The translations under genes and the position numbers were made by a program. A model generated the notes under the pieces. That model saw only the letters and a program-made list of their open reading frames with translations. It was not told the DNA's origin and searched no databases. From the NCBI GenBank assembly GCA_914767715.1, contig OU612068.1, positions 27,466,001 to 27,530,000 of the forward strand: a DNA stretch of 64,000 bases, in the 5' to 3' direction. Below, piece by piece: positions 13,105 to 24,239 of this stretch (position 1 is its first letter; the number at the start of each line of letters is the position of its first letter). Source of the stretch: Membranipora membranacea (Eukaryota; Bryozoa; Gymnolaemata; Cheilostomatida; Membraniporidae).

Positions 13105-13680
13105 CGTTTCGAGCCCTGGGAGGCTGGGTGCGCCAGAAGGGCACCAGCCCTTTGGAGTATGCCCCGGTTTCGAGCCCGGTGAAGCTGGGTGAGCCAGAAG
13201 GGCACCAGCCCTTCGGGGCGTGCCGCGGTTTCGAGCCCTGGGAAGCTGGGTGCGCCACTTCCCGATTCTAGTCCCCGGTTTTGAGCCCTGGGAAGCTGGG
13301 TGCGCCAGAAGGGCACCAGCCCTTGGGGCGTGCCCCGGTTTTGGGCCCTGGATTGCTGGGTGAGCCAGAAGGGCACCAGCCCTTTGGGGCGTGCCCCGGT
13401 TCCCAGCCCTCGGAAGCTGGGTGCGCCACTTCCCGATTCTAGTCCCCGATTTTGAGCCCTGGGAAGCTGGGTGCGCCAGAAGGGCACCAGCCCTTCGGGC
13501 GTGCCCAGGTTTTGGGCCCTGGATTGCTAGGTGAGCCAGAAGGGCACCAGCCCTTTGGGGCGTGCCCCGGTTTCAAGCCCTGGGAAGCTGGGTGCGCCAG
13601 AAGGGCACCAGCCCTTCGGGGCATGTCGGTTTCGAGCCCTCGGAAGCTGGGTGAGCCAGCCCCGGTTTCGAGCTCCAAAT
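13105..13680. repeat. GC-rich minisatellite, unit about 60 bp
   Basis: About nine imperfect units built from two phrases, gccctgggaagctgggtg and agaagggcaccagccctt, with cgtgccccggtttcgag between them. Base composition is far above the surroundings. The open frames on both strands are repeat artefacts. Confidence 0.95.
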
Positions 13681-13800
13681 CTAGTCCCCGGTTTCGAGGC
13701 GAAGATCACTTTCCAATTCTAGTCCCCGGTTACGAGGCGAAGACCACTTCCCAATTCTGGTCCCCGGATTCGAGGCGAAGACCACTTCCCACTTCCCCCA
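13680..13800. repeat. Second minisatellite, unit about 38 bp
   Basis: Three to four copies of a unit containing gtccccggttacgaggcgaa and accacttcccaattct, directly continuing the GC-rich array. It is followed by C-rich sequence and then purine-rich gtggaagtaagtg repeats up to about 14030. Confidence 0.9.
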
Positions 13801-13829
13801 CTCCCCCCCCACTTCCCCCTCCACCATGT

Positions 13830-14035
13830 GGAAGAAAGTGCAGGTGAGTGGAAGTGAGTGAAGGCAAGTGGTAGTAAGTGGAAGTATGTGTAGGTAAAAG
13901 GTAGTAATGAAAGTCGCAGCAAGTGGGAGTGAGCAGAAGTAACTGTAGTTAAGTGGAAGTAATGGAAGTAATGAAAGTGGAAGTGGAAGTGGAAGCATGC
14001 GGAGGCAAGAGGGAGTTAGTCAAAGTAAGTAATTA
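13830..14035. repeat. Purine-rich degenerate simple repeat
   Basis: Imperfect repeats of gtggaagtgagtg and ggaagtaatg fill the gap between the minisatellite and the gypsy pol fragment. They probably mark where the 5' part of the retroelement was lost. Confidence 0.75.
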
Positions 14036-14037
14036 AT

Positions 14038-15582
14038 ATGCTGAAGAGGTACCACTATAGACAGCAGAGTGAAGATACACTGGTCGCAGGGAAAGCGGAG
14101 TTTGTTGAGTGTGCATCAGTGGGTATGGTATATGAAGAGCCAGAAGGTGAAGAGGAAATGATAGAGCTACAAGCAGGGACACCCAAAGAGACCATTGACA
14201 ATGTGTGTTTTGGAGAAAACCTGACTTAGAAACAGAGGCAGGAGGTTTATGAAGTCCTCAAAGACTACTTCGGGGTACTCACTGATACACCAGGCTGTGT
14301 AAATGTGACTCAGCATGAAATAAATCTCACTACTACAGAACCAATACAGTGCAGAGCATACAGGCTGCCATACACTGTAAGGGAGAGTCTCAAGTCTGAC
14401 ATAAATGATATGTTTCAGGCAGGTGTAATTCGAAAGTCCAACTCCCCTTACTCATCGCCCATTGTCATAGTCAAGAAGCCAGATTGGTCGAATCACATAT
14501 GTGTTAATTATCGGAAATTGAATAAGGTGACAACCTTTGACCCTCAACCTATGAATACAGCAGACCACCAGTTCCAGAAGCTCTCCGGTTATTGGTTTTT
14601 CAGTAAGTTGGATCTATCTAAGGGGTATTGGCAGATACCTGTTAGGAGCCAGGATATCTCCAAGACAGCGTTTGTGACCCCAGACGGCCATTATGAGTTT
14701 CTGAGGATGCCCTTTGGCATGGTGAATTCAGGAGCAACCTTAGTCCGAGCACTGAAACAAATCTTGGAGGGGATGGATAGCGTGGATAGTTATATTGATG
14801 ATATCATTATTCACACAAAAATGTGGGAGGGCCTTCTCGCTGCATTGAGAGAGCTGCTTGGCCGACTATACAAAGCAGGCTTCACTGTCAAACCCTCCAA
14901 ATGCCATGTTGGAGATGAAGGATTAGAGTTTATCGGCCATGACATAGGTAAAAATACCCTACAGCCCAATGAGAACAACATTGAGAAGGTGAAGAATGCC
15001 CCGAGACCAAGGACCAAGACGAGATCATTCAACGGGCTAACCGGTTACTATCAGGATTTTATCCCAAACTATGCTACAGTGGCTACACCCCTAACAGAAC
15101 TGACTAAGAAAGGACAACCAAAAGTTGTAAACTGGGGACCAGCTCAGGAGCAAGCATTTCAATCCCTAAAGAGACATATCATAGAAAAACCCACCTTGAA
15201 GATACCAGATACCTCAAGACCGTCATACTCTGATGTAGGAGTTGGAGCAGTCCTCCTCCAAAACTATGATGAGCGGCTCTTCCCAGTTAGTTTTGCCAGC
15301 AGGAAGATGCTACCCAGAGGAAGAAACTACTCGTTGATCGAGAAGGAGTGTGTGGCATTGGTGTGGGCGGTGAGGAAGTTCCAATTGAACGGAGTTGAAT
15401 TCACACTGCAGACTGACCATCAACCCTTGGGGTATATCAACTCAGCAAAGTATGAGAACATTCGAGTCATGAGATGGGCGTTGCTGATCCAGAACTACTG
15501 CATTAGATTGGAGAGTGTGAAGGGGTGTGATAACGTCGGCGCTGATTACATGAGCAGGCTATACTCTGAATTTTATAAGTAA
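14038..15582 (+). pseudogene. pol: gypsy pol: integrase-end-like segment, reverse transcriptase, RNase H, broken
   Basis: The first 63 codons (14038-14226) begin MLKRYH, which resembles the tail that closes gypsy integrases (GPY/F type). A TAG at 14227-14229 then interrupts the frame, and translation would resume in the same frame into the reverse transcriptase (open 14305-15582). Reverse transcriptase motifs are FSKLDLSKGYWQIPV, MPFGMVNS and the catalytic YIDD. RNase H is recognisable by LIEKECVALVWAV and QTDHQPL, but the expected TDAS segment with the first catalytic aspartate is missing: the sequence jumps from RPSY to SDVGVGAVLL. The frame ends after DNVGADYMSRL. The stop, the RNase H gap and the missing 5' half make it non-autonomous. 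Confidence 0.9.
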
Positions 15583-15625
15583 AATGGACTCGGAAATCTG
15601 ATGAGTTCCTCCTCAAAAAGGGGCG

Positions 15626-15998
15626 TGTCACAAATTCATACAATCAGATGTTTTATGATTTGTGTTGACACTTTTGTACATACTGTGAGCTTTATGCTAT
15701 ATTTTGTTTTGTGACCATTGTGACCTATTTGTTATATGCTTTTATGTTTTACGGTTGGTTGACCCAACACAACCTGTTCTAACTTGATCTAACTGGTTCT
15801 AACTGGTTTTGGTTGGATATCTTTGTGTATTGTTTGTTGGTTAGATAGCATGATAATATGTTATTCTTAGCCTGATTACTGGATGTACAAGGTTGTTCTA
15901 AGCTGTATGTATTAAAGCATAACATACTCCAAGACAGTGTTGATTGGGTCATACAGGACGTAACAAGAAGCCCATAATATAACCAAACATTTGTGACA
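15626..15998 (+). mobile_element. 3' LTR of the gypsy element
   Basis: It starts TGTCACAAAT immediately after the polypurine tract and ends ATTTGTGACA. That gives perfect 10-bp inverted ends and the standard TG...CA boundaries. Length is 373 bp. No second LTR is in the window, so the target duplication cannot be checked. Confidence 0.85.
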
Positions 15999-16269
15999 CC
16001 AATAACAACACAGTTAACGCAGTACTTCTACCATTTCACAAGGTTGATATTGGAAAAGTTGCACTAATGTATGCCTTATCTAACGTCAGGTCATTGGATC
16101 AGTATTCATAATCACTTTATATGAAGAAGAGATGGAGAGGTCAACGAATGCCACAATATTGAGCATCACATCACGATTGCACCATGTAACAACATCTTTC
16201 CATTGGTGAATAGACTAAATTTACATCCCTTGGTCGAAGCTGTTGTTAACTATAATTTTGTTGACCCAC

Positions 16270-16747
16270 CTTGCAGAGTGTCAGATTCGCTGTCATCAGT
16301 ATCACCATCCGAGTCTGAATCCTTGCAAGTTGCAACCAATGAATGTGATTTCAACTTTGGCTCCACTTGGCAATGCATGCTGACGTATAGATACCAGCTT
16401 ACTAGCAACTACAACAAGGTTTCGAGGTTTAATTCAACATCAGTAAGTGAAGAACAGAAATGTCAAAAACAGATTCACTTTGGCTTTACGCAAGTGGTCA
16501 AATTGTTTCCACCACTGATAGTGGCATCAAATTTTACTAAAAAGTATCTTATTGATGCAGAAATAAATATAGGCTGTAATGAGAAAAAGCGAACCTGAGT
16601 ATGTGTCCATCTCAAGAATAGCCTGCTCCTCGGTCTGAGCAAGAATTTTGACATTTGACCTGAATACCCCCTCGGGTCCGAGATAGGCATTTACATGTTT
16701 GGCTTTGGGACGTTTGTTGTCACACTTTTTGATCACAACTTTTTTGT
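16270..16747 (-). pseudogene. Last type C RRM-like pair of the array
   Basis: Exon 16595-16747 (DKKVVIKKCDNKRPKAKHVN) is open and matches 57413-57568, with a weak donor (GTTCGC). The next block starts at 16408 with VASKLVSIRQHALPSGAKVE, matching the alpha2-beta4 half at 56815-56931 (VARKLLTMRMHELK). It then needs a one-base shift to reach an acidic linker (DSDSDGDTDDSESD) and the donor at 16270. No later exon of the complete gene follows. Confidence 0.65.
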
Positions 16748-17099
16748 CTACAACAGAAAACAAAACATTTGTGGCATTGATCAGATTAAAGTGTGTACTG
16801 GGAATAAATTGACTTATGACTTATGATAGCCCATAAAATTTATTTGCGGAATTAGTGTGTACGCAAGCTTTTCAACCGATAGATGACAAGTGTTTCTCAG
16901 TAAGCTATCATTTGTCACAGGAAGAAACCGATGTAATTTTATGAGTATTCGGTAGGATTCTGACTAAGTCACCCTCTTGGAATCATGTGACCTGACTTGT
17001 TTAGCAGTCCGTTGGCTCAACTTGACTTGAAGAATCAGATGCTGGAATAAGGTCATGTTGAGAAATCAATCAACAGTTTTCTGTATATCACATAATGTC

Positions 17100-17170
17100 A
17101 CAAACCTCTCGAACGAGCAACTTCAATATTGCCAAGCCCCCACAAGATGTGCTTGGTAATGTGTATGTTT
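17100..17170 (-). pseudogene. Possible macrodomain relic
   Basis: Minus-strand reading DMIAQTYTLPSTSCGGLA, ending at a GAGAG|GTTTG donor-like site, resembles the first half of macrodomain 1 (DVIVNAANEDLQHCGGLA, then AAAGAG|GTTAG at 49585). The similarity is about 50 bp and lies out of order with the neighbouring RRM exons, so it could be chance. Confidence 0.35.
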
Positions 17171-17544
17171 GGGCTATCATGTCAGAATGCAAAAAACAAA
17201 AAGACATCCGAAGTCAGTTACACCTTTTCAAATGGGGATGACCTATTTTTAGTACTTGCAACAGCCAGTTCCAACCCTGATTTTAGCCGTTAGAGAATGT
17301 AGTTATGACATCCAATTTTGCAAAACATGAAGCATTTACATTAAAACAAAAGAATTGTAGTTAAGTGTATTCTAGAGAAAATAGAGCAACAAATGCTGAA
17401 AAAACTATGAAAAATGTTATTATGAATACCGATTGCATCTTCAGGATTTATGATGGTGGTGACATTGCGTCATATGAAGGGACGCAACATGTCTAACCAG
17501 GGTGTCTCTAACTCCTTGGTCTAACCCATAAACTGGGGTCTAAC

Positions 17545-18491
17545 CTGTATGTTTATCTGTTATGTCTAGCTCACTGTCCGGAGTATCTTCCAGTATCTGC
17601 TGTTTTGAATCCAGAATACTTCCTACATCAACTTAAAATCAATACGACAAATTTTAAAACAGTTGACAATCGAATTTGATGAGATGAGAGAAAGTTGTTA
17701 ATTTAGTGGACTAAGTTCCGCCCCCTTGTATTGCAGGCTGCTATAATCACCTGTTACTCGCAGCTGAATATACTAAGACAATCTTAGACAAGCAAGAAAA
17801 TATCTCGTTGGCTAATAATTAACAGTAATCACCTGATGGTTTTATGATGTTTATGACGGGAATGGAAACTTTCTTCACTAGCTGGAACAATTGAAACATT
17901 TTGCTGATGTTATCGGGCCGTTTGAACAGACCTTAAAGGGCAACCAAGGTTTCAAACAAGTTCTCATCAATTGATAGCAGATCGTACCTTCTGCATAGGG
18001 AAACAAAAATAATCTAATTTAGATGATTATTCAGCCAGAATTCTTGTGAAACAATTCATCCATCAGGTACTCAAACTCTGCTAAAATGGAATACCACAGA
18101 GCAGTTTCCTGTTCCTGTTATTATTTAGCCTGTGCTCTATCATTATTACAGCAATGTCTTGGAACCTCCCCTAAACTGAAGTGTCACCCAGCTTAGAGTC
18201 AGCAACTACTTTGAGTTTTGCACCGCGTCATGCACAAAGCTGATGCTGCCTAGCACATTATTTACTACCCACCAATGCATTGCTGCGAAACCTTGGTTGC
18301 CCTTTAACTGAACCTAATATTATTACCTTCTCGTTGTATGTCGAATCTGTACACATTCTTAGATTCATCGTAGGATTGCTGGAATATGGTTGAGGACCAA
18401 CCATGCTGTAACACCTCATGTAAATGGTCCTCAATAAGGGTATGCATATCTTCAGGAGTTTCATCCAGCTTACATGTTATCTCCACATGGG
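17545..18491 (-). pseudogene. Second type III RRM-like pair
   Basis: Exon 18327-18491 (HVEITCKLDETPEDMHTL, ending KNVYRFDIQRE) and exon 17545-17631 (QILEDTPDSELDI) match 58960-59127 and 57738-57821 of the complete gene. Both are open. MITE copy 2 sits in the intron 20 bp beyond the core exon. Confidence 0.75.
17933..18307. mobile_element. TTAA-flanked MITE, copy 2
   Basis: 375 bp from TTAAAGGGCAACCAAGG to CCTTGGTTGCCCTTTAA. It has the same internal sequence as the copies at 5831, 33086 (inverted) and 34616. It ends 20 bp from the exon at 18327, inside an intron of the decayed RRM array. Confidence 0.9.
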
Positions 18492-20391
18492 CTAAAATGA
18501 ATAATGATATAGTATCATCTCAGCCTAATTGATAATGATGTAAGACAGGAAACATTCCGTGAGGATTTGATATGGCAAAGTACATATATGATGGATCATA
18601 ATGCTTTGTTTGTTATCCAGACTGCCAACTTGCTTGACTACATATTATGTGAATAGACAAATACCCCAAACTTAGCGGACATGTTCACACAACCAGTTGG
18701 CAGTAATGGGTTCACAATGTATTTAATTTTTTTTAGACGATTTGACATATAAGACCATGCAAATGGAATGAATTAAAAAAAAAATTATTGTCAAGGTGGG
18801 CTGCTTTTGAATGTGATGGCATCGGTGATTGTCATTGGATGAAACATTACCTACAAAGCGAAAACATAACAGCTGAAGGTGGTTTTGGAAAACGCAGATA
18901 TTCAGAAAATTTGTTTAATATTTAAAAAATTTGTTTTCCCCTATTTTGAAAACACAGAACATGTTTTATCGCCTAATATTTGGTGATGACATTTAATTTC
19001 ACCTCAAGCTTTCCTCCTAGCACATAGAAAATAAATTTCGACTCAATAAGAAATTTCCATGTTTTGAAACCATTGGATTTTTGATTTTTGAAACACGCGA
19101 AAAACCTTCATATGATAATGATGTATTAATGTATTTCCGATATTATTTTTAAACGAGATCGTTTTGAAATAGCAGAGAAAAATCTTCCTCGTTTCCAAAT
19201 CAATTAAAAATAATATCCAATCTCAAGTGATCTAGTAATTATGAGGCATTAAAGGATGAAAGCTATCTTTTTTTTCCTGGGTATATCTCTTGCCCATTGT
19301 CTCCTCTGCTCTTCTGCTCGAACTTTTTACAGGAGAGAAAAACCCAGGGAAGACCCCCATCAGAACCCCACAAATTTTAGAAACTCACGATTTAAAAATT
19401 TATGGCAAGTATGGTGCATTCTATGTCCCTATATTATTGCTACTCACAGTATTATAAGTATTCAAATATAAAAAGTCTGTCATTTTTGCTTCAAAACTAA
19501 CTAGGAATTCCCGAGGACAAGCCTTGCCAGCAATTTGGCTCAAAAATCATCTTGATGAAGCATTTTATCCTTTCAGTGAATGATTCATTTAGTAAATGGT
19601 TCATTCAGTGAATGGGTCTTTTAAAGTGCCTTGACCGGTATATAAGGGCCAGTCAATGTAAAGCGATCACCCAGCCATATCAAATTCAAATAGGGTTAGC
19701 AGCATTCAAATTCCTCCTGCTTTTTCGGAATTAAGAGGAGAAGCAGTGAATTATTTTTAATGGGAATAAGACAAGCTGATGCGGAATTGTGTGATACACA
19801 TGCCCAATAAATTTTCATTCCAATAATGGCATTGGAAAGTGGTGAAAATATGACTGATGTCATACAAAATTGCCCAGTTCCGATGATTTCAAATCATCCG
19901 CTTCAAAATATACGAGCTCTTATTGGTCAATTTTGACGTTATGATTTATGGTTTTTGAGGTTGCCTAGATACCGTTGTCAAGATTGAAATTGACCGTTGT
20001 AATTAAACCCTATAATCCCAAGTGTGATGAGCCAACACAACAATAGCTACATCATAGCTTCTATTCAACTTTATTTATGGGTGTCTGGGAATCACAATTT
20101 CTTATATAACACACTTGACCACTTGAGAACGCAACGTGGACTGGCTGTTAGAGGCGGAGACCAAGGCCATTCTCCGCCTCTAATTACATTGATCAGCCAA
20201 TGGTCTTGCCTGTCACTTCACATGATTAATCCCCGTGCACCCCCTTCGATTCCTACCTCTTTAAGTGAATGATTTTGGAAGGATTATTGACAAATTGTGA
20301 GACCAAAGGAGTTTGTGATTTGAGCGGAAAATTAAATTATAGCCTCACTCAAACTTATTTAACTGAAAAGAAACCTGAAATTAAGGCTTAC
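18492..20391. other. 1.9-kb intron, no gene recognised
   Basis: It lies between two exon pairs of the copy. The only structure noticed is a hairpin with 12-bp arms (ttagaggcggag at 20148-20159, ctccgcctctaa at 20172-20183). Open frames here match nothing known. Confidence 0.55.
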
Positions 20392-21073
20392 TAGGAGTGT
20401 CCCTCAACAGAGCAGGCTGCTGAGGAGCTTCATATAACACTGCTACACCACTTCTTTTCAGAAGTATCACTTGCTGCTCCTCGACCATCTTTAGTGCATC
20501 TAAAATCACATTGGATATAATTATTTAGATGAGAAAGAATCATTGTCCTTGATGGTGCTAAGGTAAAAAAGTGACAGAACTAGCATGAGAACATGACTTG
20601 CATTACCATGTAGTTGTAAAACTAATGCAGGTCCTGGAGAAGGAGGTGACAATACTCATGGATGATAACTCATTTTCATTTCAAGCGGTTTTTCCCTTAC
20701 GAACAACGATGACCAAGATAAAAAAAGTAAAATATTCGGGCGCTGATTCAAATCAGTTCTAATTTAATTGCAATATAATTTTAAATCACCATTTAGCACA
20801 CCCTTTTCATTGCTGGTGGGCTTAATCCCAAAATCTCTTTTCTCAGAGCAGTATAACAATTTTGATACATAAGGATTATAGAAGGAAAATATGTTGTTCC
20901 GTTAACCTTAGTCTTATAGTCTGAGATGGGCGTGGTAGAATACTTACCTTCAATATTGTCAAATGTTATTATGATATTCTGATCATCAATGCATTTTACT
21001 GTCCCTTGGACACGCTTCATCCATTTGCTCAACATCGCATCAGAGAATTTCTCATCCATTGTTATCTTCACAG
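20392..21073 (-). pseudogene. Type g RRM-like pair, third of three, intact
   Basis: Exon 20948-21073 (VKITMDEKFSDAMLSKWMKR, ending NIIITFDNIE) and exon 20392-20499 (DALKMVEEQQVILLKRSG) are open, with GTAAGT and GTAAGC donors and TTTTAG acceptors. They are the best preserved type g pair in the copy and resemble 59981-60115 plus 59591-59704. Confidence 0.78.
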
Positions 21074-21235
21074 CTAAAATAATTTTTGATTTAAGTATGC
21101 ATTGTGGCAATGATAACAAAATTGGGCATAAGATGCATCAAGACTTTTACGCAAAGCATGATTTTATTGCTCACGGAATATTATTAATCAAACTGAGAAC
21201 TAATCACCCATGACCATGAGGAGGGTTACAAACGG

Positions 21236-21445
21236 TTGTCCAAAACCGCCAATTTTTCCCACATTATATCCCTAGTGCCTGTAATTATGGCAGTTCTGGT
21301 CGACCAAAACCGCCACTGTAGCTGGGAATCAAACTTGTTTTCTTTTTTAGTGGCGGTTTTGGTCGACCAAAACCGCCACTGTAGCTACAAATCTTACTTG
21401 TTTTCTTTGGTGTGGCAGTTTTGGTCGACAAAAACCGCCAATGAA
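21236..21445. repeat. Tandem array of a GGTCGACC-centred palindrome
   Basis: Units of about 60-75 bp carry ggcggttttggtcgaccaaaaccgcc or close variants. The best copy (21351-21378) is a perfect 28-bp palindrome. Units are separated by actgtagct and cttgttttctt spacers. The site lies in the intron between exons 22658 and 21073. Confidence 0.9.
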
Positions 21446-21560
21446 GATTTCTTATTTCAGATAGGTGAGCACAACTCCCACCTTAAATAGACTGATCATG
21501 TGATATATACTATTCGTAATTTCCTCAATACCGGAAACCTTACCATTGCTAGGTACTAAT

Positions 21561-21637
21561 GACTAGTGACTAGTGACTAGTGACTAGTGACTAGTGACTA
21601 GTGACTAGTGACTAGTGACTAGTGACTAGTGACTAGT
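21561..21637. repeat. Heptamer microsatellite (gactagt)11
   Basis: Eleven uninterrupted copies of gactagt. Each junction region can self-pair (ctag, actagt). Confidence 0.97.
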
Positions 21638-21869
21638 GCTTTGCAATTAAGCTTTTAATAGTTGGGAAATAGAAAAATGGCTAGTGCTTATGGTTTCTAT
21701 GATCGATGCCAATTGTGTGACTATTATTACATGGGATCAGCCAACCACAGATATGGATGTGGTCATCCAGCATCACATCATTCATGTAAGTCAACTGCAG
21801 GACAGGTTTCAAAATATATTATTATGGTAATACTAAACTAGTAAGTATGTTATTATGTATGTATGTATG

Positions 21870-22035
21870 TAGGAGTCAGGAGTGGTCTGATGGTTAAGGG
21901 TATGGACTTGTGATGTTATGATCCAGGTTCGATTCCCGGCACCGGCTGTCATTTCTGATTTGGCACTGGCAAGCCATTTATCCTAGCCAGGTCTGTTCTG
22001 ACCGTAGGTTACACTCTAGATATAAATTTCTGTTC
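21870..22035 (+). mobile_element. tRNA-derived SINE
   Basis: Plus-strand A-box-like TGGTCTGATGGTTAAG (21883-21898) and B-box-like GGTTCGATTCC (21926-21936), about 28 bp apart as in a tRNA promoter. They are followed by a non-tRNA body. It lies in an intron. It differs from the minus-strand family at 10.4 kb. Confidence 0.72.
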
Positions 22036-22657
22036 CAGGTAAAATATATCAATGTTACCCGGTCTAGGAACAGATTCTTGCCTTCTATGTGGGAATCTGA
22101 CACCTCGTAAAGTGAATGGTTACAAGTGTAATAAGGGCTGAAATGCCCGTCATATAGCTACAGTTTTGATGCTGATGCATGGTATCATGCTTGTAAATAA
22201 AATCTGGGGTCCCAAAGGATTTTGGCTGATTACATGGTGTGTATACACCGCAAGAAGACGACACCAAGCGCCCTATAGGTTTAGACCATAAACATATACA
22301 TAAGTAATAATGTTCGGATTGGACATTCTAGTTCAGATATAGTTTCTCAAGATTCTTTTCAGTGTTGTAAGTAATACAATCTACAACACGGGTCAAGTAC
22401 GATTTAGATTTGGTTTGGTCAGACTTAGCATGCACCTATGGATCAGCCTATGGATATGTACCACATAGCATAAGTGAATTGGACTGACAAGCTACTGGTT
22501 GCCTGACAGGCTCAGAGCTATTTTTGATTGCAATGTTACTACAATAAGTCCAAATTAATTTTCTCTAAAGTCAGTTCCTGAATTACTTTCCCCCTATCAT
22601 TCTGGACTATTTATTCTTGTATTTGAAAGGCTTGAGATCAGGTTTTTATAAACATAC

Positions 22658-23300
22658 CCAAAGAGCCCACAGTGGGTTGAGGTAGTTCAGGTTGTTCGAA
22701 AGATTCTTCGTGAAACATCACTGTTCCTCTCTTTCCGAGAATGTTTATCTCTCTAACATGCACCAGGTTTTCAGCATCTTCAATTTACAGTTTAGAATGT
22801 AAAGCAAACATTCTACGATTTGAAGCAATTGAAATGACAGTTTTGTTTCGGGATGGTTGCAGATTTCAATACAGCATAATTTAAAACAATCCTTACTAAA
22901 TCACAGCGGCTGACTAGGATGCATTCCCATGTGTATCATTTTGTTTGATAATTAAATGGGCTCATTTGCTTTTTGTCCAAAACCGACTACATTATTGAAC
23001 ATTTCAACACTTGATGGTCTTATCAAGAAGGAATGGTCTATTACCCAATGGTGGTAAGCATTGATATGAATTCATTGTTGTTAGTAAGTAATTGGTAAGA
23101 ATAAAGTAATGATAAAAAATTTGATTGCCAGTACAATACAACGCGGGGGGGGGGGGGGCTGTTCAAGGCTTTTCCTTCAAAGTTATCGAATGTTATAATG
23201 ATGTTCCTTTCATCAATGTGCTCAGCAAATCCTTTGATTGATTTCATGAATTTCATTAACATCACATCAGACAAATTATCTTGCATTGTCACTTTCACAC
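22658..23300 (-). pseudogene. Type g RRM-like pair, second of three, donor lost
   Basis: Exon 23175-23300 (VKVTMQDNLSDVMLMKFMKS, ending NIIITFDNFE) is open. Its expected donor reads GAAG|GAAAAG instead of GAAG|GTAAG. Partner exon 22658-22777 (DAENLVHVREINILGKRG) is open with a GTATG donor. A G homopolymer lies just downstream, near 23147-23158. Confidence 0.75.
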
Positions 23301-24009
23301 CTGCAAAACCAGAACAATGGTAAAAACCATTTGAATTAGATGTCCCAAGAGGAAAAAAATATAGCTGCTATAACAAGACCATCTTGAGGGTGATTGATGC
23401 TCAATTTTTGAATTCGAAAAACAGAAGGGTTTACAGCTTTTACAGGTTTACAGCTTTTACAGCTTATGGAATTCAATATTGAAAGAAAAGTTAAGCAACA
23501 AGAAGGAAGGATTAGCTTTTTCACATGGTCAATACTCAGGGCTGTAGTTAAGCAAAAATGGCAGAGGAGGCAAAACTCCGAGGCGAGTCTGAAGCAATTT
23601 ACCATATAGAAATCCCAGAGGAGCTGGTTTTGGCATGGATTATGCAATTATAGTGTTTTTATGCCGCTTTATTTAGTTTTCTAGGGGAGGCTCCCTGCCT
23701 TTCCTAGAGCTAGGGGCCTGCTATTTTCGTGGCCTCAAAACTAAAAGGGACTCATTAAGCTTGAGGTTGTATTTTTGAAACTCAAATTAGTATTACCAAA
23801 AGATTATCATGTGTAGTGAACCTCATGGGAGCATTTTGCCATACATAAATTTACTAAGCTAGTATATTTTCCCAATTCCGATAAAAGATTGTCTCAACAA
23901 ATTTGACAGAGTACCATTGCAATGAGCCCGTGAATGCAAGGGTCAATCTCGCAAGTCTTTCAGGTCTTAGGTGACAATCACAGCAAGATCAAGATGGAAA
24001 AGATGTTTT

Positions 24010-24110
24010 AAATGTATGGCAAGATGGCGCAACTAATTTGTGCGCTTGCTATTCACAGCCAGGCGATTTGTGCCGCAGGAGTTGTGGGTTCATGTCCCGC
24101 TAGGGGAACT
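24010..24110 (+). mobile_element. tRNA-like SINE fragment
   Basis: A B-box-like GGGTTCATGTCCC (24086-24098) lies downstream of a poor A-box candidate (tggcgcaactaattt). It is probably a decayed SINE; a functional tRNA is unlikely because no acceptor stem pairing is seen. Confidence 0.45.
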
Positions 24111-24239
24111 TTTAAGGTTGACTGTTCTAGCCCCCAGCACCCTCGGGTGTATACCTCTACTTATTCTTTAGTATTAAATTTCGAATAGAAATAAAAGAAT
24201 AACATCGAGTAGGCAATGATGGGGGTAAAGACCACTTAC

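Larger units (their letters stand above)
14038..15998 (+). mobile_element. 5'-truncated Ty3/gypsy retrotransposon: pol fragment plus 3' LTR
   Basis: The internal part holds the end of an upstream domain, reverse transcriptase and RNase H. It is followed after about 45 bp by a polypurine tract (aaaaagggg) and a 373-bp LTR. No 5' LTR, gag or complete integrase is present; the left side runs into simple repeats. RNase H ends at the stop codon just before the LTR, so there is no room for an integrase in the usual downstream position. Confidence 0.88.

Noticed and set aside
13089-13847. Several open frames of 60-132 codons on both strands
   Set aside because: All are translations of the GC-rich minisatellite and have no independent coding signal.
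16203-16598. 131-codon plus-strand open frame
   Set aside because: Opposite the last RRM exons of the duplicate on the minus strand; no domain and no splice support.
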